NCBI GenBank assembly: GCA_011391115.1
Contig: JAABRC010000039.1
Span: 1 to 9,589, forward strand
Reading direction: 5' to 3'
DNA length: 9,589 nucleotides
From: Candidatus Egaibacter danicus
GTDB lineage: Bacteria; Pseudomonadota; Gammaproteobacteria; Burkholderiales; Burkholderiaceae
A program made the translations under genes and the position numbers. Below are positions 7,308 through 9,589 of the stretch, piece after piece (the stretch's first letter is position 1; each line of letters begins with the position of its first letter). A model generated the notes under the pieces. It saw only the letters and a program-made list of their open reading frames with translations, had not been told where the DNA came from and ran no database searches.

Positions 7308-8486
7308 TTACCCCAGTACGGTTTGTGCAACGATGTTGCGCTGCACTTCGTTCGAACCACCGTAAATCGTGGTTTTACGCATATTGAAATAGGTGGAGGC
7401 CAGCGGTGCGCAGTGGGCCGCGCCGACGTGATCGCCTTGCCAGCCCGCCTCCATCGCCTCGCGAATCAGAGGCACGGCGTAGGGACCGGCGGCCAGCATC
7501 ATCAGCTCGGTGTAGCGCTGCTGGATTTCGCTGCCGCGAATCTTCAGCAGGCCGGCCACGTCGAGCGACTGCTTGCCGGATTTCTCGGCGGCCAGCACGC
7601 GCAGCACCATCATCTCCAGCGCCACCACATCCACTTCCAGCTTGGCGATTTCGTCGCGAAAACGAGTGTCGGCATACACGCCTTCCAGCTTGGCGATGTG
7701 CTTGAGGCGCTCCAGCTCGCGCTTGGCGCGGTTCACATCGGCGATGTTGGTGCGCTCGTGGCTCAGCAGGTGTTTGGCGTAGGTCCAGCCCTTGTTTTCT
7801 TCGCCAATCAGGTTTTCTGCGGGTACCACCACGTTGTCAAACCAGACCTCGTTGACCTCGGCGCCGCCGTCCAGCAGCACAATGGGACGCACCGTGACGC
7901 CGGGTGATTTCATGTCGATCAGCAAGAAGCTGATGCCGGTTTGCGGCTTGCCCTCATTGCTGGTGCGAACCAGACAAAAAATCCATTCGCCGTATTGGCC
8001 CAGTGTGGTCCAGGTTTTCTGGCCGTTCACCAGATACGTGTTGCCTTGCCGCTCGGCCTTGGTTTTGACAGACGCCAGATCGGAGCCCGAACCCGGCTCG
8101 CTGTAACCCTGGCTCCACCAGACCTCACCGCTGCCAATGCCCGGCAAAAAGCGGGCCTGCTGCTCGGGGCTGCCAAAGGTCATGATGACGGGGGCCACCA
8201 TCACGGGTCCGAACGGCACGACGCGCGGCGCACCGGCCAGTGCGCATTCTTCTTCAAACAAATGCTTTTGCACCGAATTCCAGCCCGGGCCACCAAATTG
8301 CTTGGGCCAGGCATGGCCCAGCCAGCCCTTTTTGCCCAGAATCCTGGCCCAGCGCTGCATGTCGTCACGGCTCAGGTGCAGCGAGTTGTGCACCTTGTGG
8401 GAAATATCGGTAGGCAGGTTCGCCTGCACCCAGGCGCGGATGTCTTCGCGAAATTTCTGCTCTTCAGGGGTAAATGCCAAATCCAT
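7308..8486 (-). CDS. Acyl-CoA dehydrogenase, large-subunit type (PimC-like)
   Basis: This 392-aa FAD-dependent subunit belongs to a fatty-acid or dicarboxylic-acid beta-oxidation type dehydrogenase. It shows the N-terminal helical domain (MDLAFTPEEQKFREDIRAW), the flavin/substrate motif WWSQGYSEPGSGSDLASV (123-140), GQKTWTT (155-161), and the C-terminal IYGGSNEVQRNIVAQ (374-388). The MCAD-type catalytic Glu position is Gly (IYGGS), but LLSHERTNIA (240-249) places E244 where long-chain and isovaleryl-CoA dehydrogenases keep theirs, so the subunit is probably catalytic. It lacks the RKQFG and QxxGGxG FAD contacts, which are in the downstream small subunit. The ATG at 8486-8484 has GGAGA 6 nt upstream. 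It is first in a two-gene operon and has an operator-like dyad in the 47-nt gap after yceH. Confidence 0.93.
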   Translation of the reverse strand: MDLAFTPEEQKFREDIRAWVQANLPTDISHKVHNSLHLSRDDMQRWARILGKKGWLGHAWPKQFGGPGWNSVQKHLFEEECALAGAPRVVPFGPVMVAPVIMTFGSPEQQARFLPGIGSGEVWWSQGYSEPGSGSDLASVKTKAERQGNTYLVNGQKTWTTLGQYGEWIFCLVRTSNEGKPQTGISFLLIDMKSPGVTVRPIVLLDGGAEVNEVWFDNVVVPAENLIGEENKGWTYAKHLLSHERTNIADVNRAKRELERLKHIAKLEGVYADTRFRDEIAKLEVDVVALEMMVLRVLAAEKSGKQSLDVAGLLKIRGSEIQQRYTELMMLAAGPYAVPLIREAMEAGWQGDHVGAAHCAPLASTYFNMRKTTIYGGSNEVQRNIVAQTVLG

Positions 8487-8517
8487 ATCGGGTCTCCAGA
8501 CACACAGTTTGCGTTTT

Positions 8518-8533
8518 TAGCACGATCGTTCGA
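8518..8533. promoter_or_regulatory. Candidate TetR-family operator upstream of the dehydrogenase operon
   Basis: The 16-bp dyad reads TnGnACGATCGTnCnA: a perfect ACGATCGT core (8522-8529) plus matching outer positions 8520/8531 and 8518/8533. It fills the end of the 47-nt gap between the yceH stop and the large-subunit start. From general knowledge, TetR-type regulators of acyl-CoA catabolism in betaproteobacteria use boxes of this shape. A weak minus-strand promoter, TGGACA (8546-8541) with TGCTAA (8522-8517) at 18-nt spacing, would place the dyad over the -10. No regulator gene is in the window. Confidence 0.5.
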
Positions 8534-9190
8534 TTATGGCTGTCCAGGTGGTGACAAGCCGAGTTCGGAGCACAACTTCTGGACGGTGTCGCGCAGTTGC
8601 GCCACCTCCGCCTCCAGCCGCTCGATGCGCGCCAGGTGGCTGCCGGTGCCTGGGCCACCGGGATCGCTGGCTGCGTTCATGGCAGCCGCTTCCACCGGAC
8701 CACACAGCAGGTGCGCCCAGCGTTGCTCCCGGGTGCCGGGAGTGCGGGCCAGTTTGACCACCAGCGGTCCGCCTTTCCCGTCGCTTCGCTCCAGCAGCTC
8801 GTCCAAAAACCCCTCCACGGACGAAATGTCAGCAAATTTGTACCAGCGCTCAGCATTCAGCCGCAGCTCTCCCGCGGTTTGCGGCCCGCGCAACATCAGC
8901 AACCCCAGCAGCACGGCGGCCTGCTCAAACACGCCGATGCCGCGCTGGAAGTTGTGTTCGTAGCGCGTGGTGCGGCCACCGGCGCTTTCACGCACCAGAC
9001 CGGCGGACTTCAGGTTGTCCAGCGCAGTGGCCACCTGCGCTTCGTCCAGCTCCATCAGGGGTTCGCGGCTGGTTTTCTGGTTGCAGCCCAGCAGCAGCGA
9101 ATTGAGGCTCAGCGGGTAGCTGTCCGGCACGGTGCGCGCCTTCTCCATCAGGGTGCCCAGCACGCGGGCTTCAACAGGGGTCAAGGTCAT
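8534..9190 (-). CDS. yceH: YceH family (DUF480 / UPF0502) winged-helix protein
   Basis: This 218-aa cytoplasmic protein matches the YceH family in both length and motifs. It has [15 protein letters not shown] (3-17), [20 protein letters not shown] (25-44), a second unit starting near [22 protein letters not shown] (89-110), and [21 protein letters not shown] (144-164). The family has two tandem winged-helix domains and no settled biochemical role. A short C-terminal coiled coil (about 186-210, [18 protein letters not shown]) follows a Gly/Pro-rich linker, as in E. coli YceH. The start is forced: TGA lies two codons before the ATG. There is almost no Shine-Dalgarno and only 13 nt to the divergent purN start. 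DNA binding is inferred from fold only. Confidence 0.93.
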   Translation of the reverse strand: MTLTPVEARVLGTLMEKARTVPDSYPLSLNSLLLGCNQKTSREPLMELDEAQVATALDNLKSAGLVRESAGGRTTRYEHNFQRGIGVFEQAAVLLGLLMLRGPQTAGELRLNAERWYKFADISSVEGFLDELLERSDGKGGPLVVKLARTPGTREQRWAHLLCGPVEAAAMNAASDPGGPGTGSHLARIERLEAEVAQLRDTVQKLCSELGLSPPGQP

Positions 9191-9203
9191 AATTCAGGCC
9201 GGT

Positions 9204-9589
9204 ATGAAAAACATCGTCATTTTGATCTCTGGCGGCGGCTCCAACATGGCGGCCATCGTCAAAACTGCCCAGCGCGAGGGATGGAACCAGAAATATGGCG
9301 CCCGCGTGGCGGCCGTCATCAGCAACAAGGCAACGGCTGGCGGGCTGGTGTTTGCGCGGGAGCAGGGCATCGCGACCGATGTGCTGGACCACCAGGCTTT
9401 TGCGTCCCGTGAGGCGTTTGACGACGCGCTGGCCCAGGCCATTAACCGGTATGACGAGCCGGGCGAGCCCGCTCTGGTGGTGCTGGCGGGTTTCATGCGC
9501 ATTCTCACGCCCGGCTTCACCAGCCGCTTTGAGGGGCGTCTGCTGAACATCCACCCGTCGCTGCTTCCCGCTTTTACGGGACTGCACAC
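9204..9589 (+). CDS. purN: Phosphoribosylglycinamide formyltransferase, N-terminal 128 residues (cut by window edge)
   Basis: This enzyme transfers a formyl group from 10-formyl-tetrahydrofolate to GAR in de novo purine synthesis. The visible part has the N-terminal Rossmann-like strand and phosphate loop LISGGGSNM (7-15), VISNKATAGGL (38-48), VVLAGFMRILTPGF (92-105) and NIHPSLLPAFTGLH (115-128). N115 and H117 correspond to the catalytic Asn and His of E. coli PurN; the catalytic Asp lies beyond the window. Family length is about 190-215 aa, so some 70-80 residues are missing. The ATG at 9204 has AGG at 9196-9198. CATAAT at 9188-9193, overlapping the yceH start codon, is a possible -10 but lacks a convincing -35. 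Confidence 0.96.
   Translation, partial: MKNIVILISGGGSNMAAIVKTAQREGWNQKYGARVAAVISNKATAGGLVFAREQGIATDVLDHQAFASREAFDDALAQAINRYDEPGEPALVVLAGFMRILTPGFTSRFEGRLLNIHPSLLPAFTGLH

Noticed and set aside
7239..9412. Plus-strand ORFs of 82-340 codons opposite the dehydrogenase and yceH genes (for example 7941-8963 and 8597-9412)
   Set aside because: They are shadows of well-identified minus-strand genes, with Arg/Ala/Gln-rich composition and no family resemblance.

Overview
The window reads as ordinary chromosomal DNA from a betaproteobacterium of the order Burkholderiales, most likely family Comamonadaceae (Rhodoferax/Polaromonas/Acidovorax-like). This rests on high GC, the typical IleS and RibF N-termini, the ribF-ileS order, a solitary HNH protein beside ribF, a DUF1631 protein, and a degenerate intergenic repeat of a kind I associate with this family. 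I see no phage, insertion sequence, CRISPR array, tRNA or rRNA.

Layout: (1) 1-2926, minus strand: ribF (flavokinase/FAD synthetase) followed by ileS (isoleucyl-tRNA synthetase), whose 3' third lies beyond the left edge. A strong stem-loop covers the ribF stop codon. (2) 2927-3102: a divergent intergenic region with a repeat-like hairpin and a strong Shine-Dalgarno. (3) 3103-3660, plus strand: a 185-aa HNH nuclease-type protein starting at TTG. (4) 3661-3886: a leader with two very short ORFs and competing base-pairing options, then a 766-aa DUF1631 protein (3887-6187). (5) 6188-8486, minus strand: two acyl-CoA dehydrogenase genes, 4 nt apart. They look like the large and small subunits of a heteromeric (PimC/PimD-like) enzyme, and a TetR-type operator candidate lies just upstream. 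The small-subunit gene is convergent with the DUF1631 gene and their stop codons abut. (6) 8534-9190, minus strand: a YceH (DUF480) protein. (7) 9204-9589, plus strand: the 5' part of purN (GAR transformylase), divergent from yceH with only 13 nt between start codons.

Most genes are housekeeping: translation (ileS), flavin cofactors (ribF) and purine synthesis (purN). The two dehydrogenase subunits would use the FAD that RibF makes, but nothing in the sequence links these genes in regulation. I found no convincing new defence or mobile system. The best second-look items are the split active site of the dehydrogenase pair, its candidate operator, the zero-spacing convergent junction, the ribF-ileS hairpin and the DUF1631 leader.
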